Of a DNA stretch of 6,125 nt, positions 5,757-6,125 are shown one piece after another. Position numbers and translations under genes: made by a program. Source of the DNA: Chloroflexota bacterium (lineage in GTDB: Bacteria; Chloroflexota; Anaerolineae; Aggregatilineales; Phototrophicaceae); the NCBI GenBank assembly GCA_023392115.1, contig JAEVZT010000053.1, positions 1-6,125 of the forward strand, written 5' to 3'. The notes below the pieces were generated by a model. The model made no database searches. It was not told the DNA's origin and worked only from the letters and a program-made list of their open reading frames with translations. Position 1 is the first letter of the stretch. Every line of letters starts with the position of its first letter.

Positions 5757-6125
5757 ATGCTCGGCGGGCAAATCGCCTTTCTCAATCACGGCTCATTCGG
5801 CGCGTGTCCCAAACCTATATTCGAGGTGTATCAAGCGTGGCAGCGCGAGTTGGAGCGGCAGCCCGTCGAATTCTTAAGCCGGAGAATAGAAGGGCTGCTT
5901 GATGACGCGCGTTCGATACTCGCCGGATATATCAACGCCGACGCCGACGACGTGGTTTTCGTGCAGAACGCGACGGCAGGCGTGAACATCGCCGCGCGCT
6001 CGATTCGGCTTGAAGGGGGTGACGAGATATTGACGACCGATCACGAGTATGGCGCGTGCGACTTTACATGGGAAGACGTGTGCGCAGAGACCGGCGCGCG
6101 CTACATCCGTCGGGCAGTGCCGCTG
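5757..6125 (+). CDS. Class V aminotransferase, isopenicillin N epimerase-like, N-terminal fragment
   Basis: The first 123 visible codons of a PLP-dependent fold-type I enzyme that runs off the right edge. The N-terminal FLNHGSFGACPKPIFE (8-23) followed by ELERQPVEFL (32-41) is the signature start of the CefD/isopenicillin-N-epimerase-like class V group. VFVQNATAGVNIAAR and TTDHEYGACDFTW follow, the second being the strand and cofactor-region motif of the group. The PLP lysine lies beyond the window. Members include racemases, desulfurases and EgtE-like C-S lyases, so the reaction is unknown and beta-lactam synthesis is not implied. The start is uncertain: the ATG at 5757 has no Shine-Dalgarno, and the in-frame codons before it (INHLREQF) resemble the family N-terminus, so the protein probably begins upstream, either at a non-standard ATC near 5733 behind AAGGG or at GTG 5667. 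It is transcribed divergently from the M20 operon. Confidence 0.85.
   Translation, partial: MLGGQIAFLNHGSFGACPKPIFEVYQAWQRELERQPVEFLSRRIEGLLDDARSILAGYINADADDVVFVQNATAGVNIAARSIRLEGGDEILTTDHEYGACDFTWEDVCAETGARYIRRAVPL

Noticed and set aside
4838..5902. Long plus-strand open frame (354 codons) opposite the M20 gene
   Set aside because: It lies almost wholly antisense to a gene with clear catalytic motifs, has no recognisable domain and is rich in Arg, Ala and Asp as expected of the complement of GC-rich coding DNA. It also runs through the divergent promoter region and into the aminotransferase in another frame.
1..6125. Defence system, mobile element, CRISPR array, tRNA or rRNA
   Set aside because: No repeat-spacer pattern, transposase, terminal inverted repeats, tRNA-like cloverleaf or rRNA sequence was seen; almost all of the window is ordinary metabolic and signalling coding sequence.

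Overview
This window, roughly 60% GC by eye, looks like a chromosomal fragment of a free-living bacterium. Its gene content (a histidine kinase with an N-terminal 7TM region, a MenA/UbiA-type prenyltransferase, an SDR-type threonine dehydrogenase and a CefD-like class V aminotransferase) fits a Chloroflexota (Anaerolineae-like) lineage, but that assignment is an inference from protein style, with no marker gene in view. There are no RNA genes, insertion sequences, CRISPR arrays or phage genes.

Layout. (1) 3-209, plus strand: the C-terminal end of a UbiA/MenA-like membrane prenyltransferase, cut by the left edge. (2) 192-2033, minus strand: a complete membrane histidine kinase (7TM sensor, PAS, HisKA, HATPase), convergent with gene 1 and overlapping its 3' end by 18 bp. 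It has its own perfect TATAAT -10 box and no response regulator nearby. (3) 2183-5635, minus strand: a three-gene operon transcribed in the order M20 amidohydrolase, kbl (2-amino-3-ketobutyrate CoA ligase), SDR-type L-threonine 3-dehydrogenase. It is driven by a promoter with another perfect TATAAT. (4) 5757-6125, plus strand: the divergent N-terminal part of a class V, isopenicillin-N-epimerase-like aminotransferase, cut by the right edge.

How the genes work together. Threonine dehydrogenase oxidises L-threonine to 2-amino-3-ketobutyrate, and Kbl cleaves that unstable intermediate with CoA to glycine and acetyl-CoA. The two genes are 2 bp apart and translationally coupled, which fits hand-over of the intermediate. 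The M20 enzyme at the head of the operon may feed the pathway by releasing amino acids from N-acyl or peptide conjugates; that link is inference.

I found no new multi-gene system. The points most worth checking are two departures from family consensus: Pro in place of the PLP-stacking His in Kbl, and Arg in place of the H-box Pro in the kinase. Others are an enlarged loop in the kinase dimerisation domain, an ambiguous start for the aminotransferase, and a hairpin with a U-tract inside the operon. Each odd residue is one base from consensus, so assembly or sequencing error must be excluded first.
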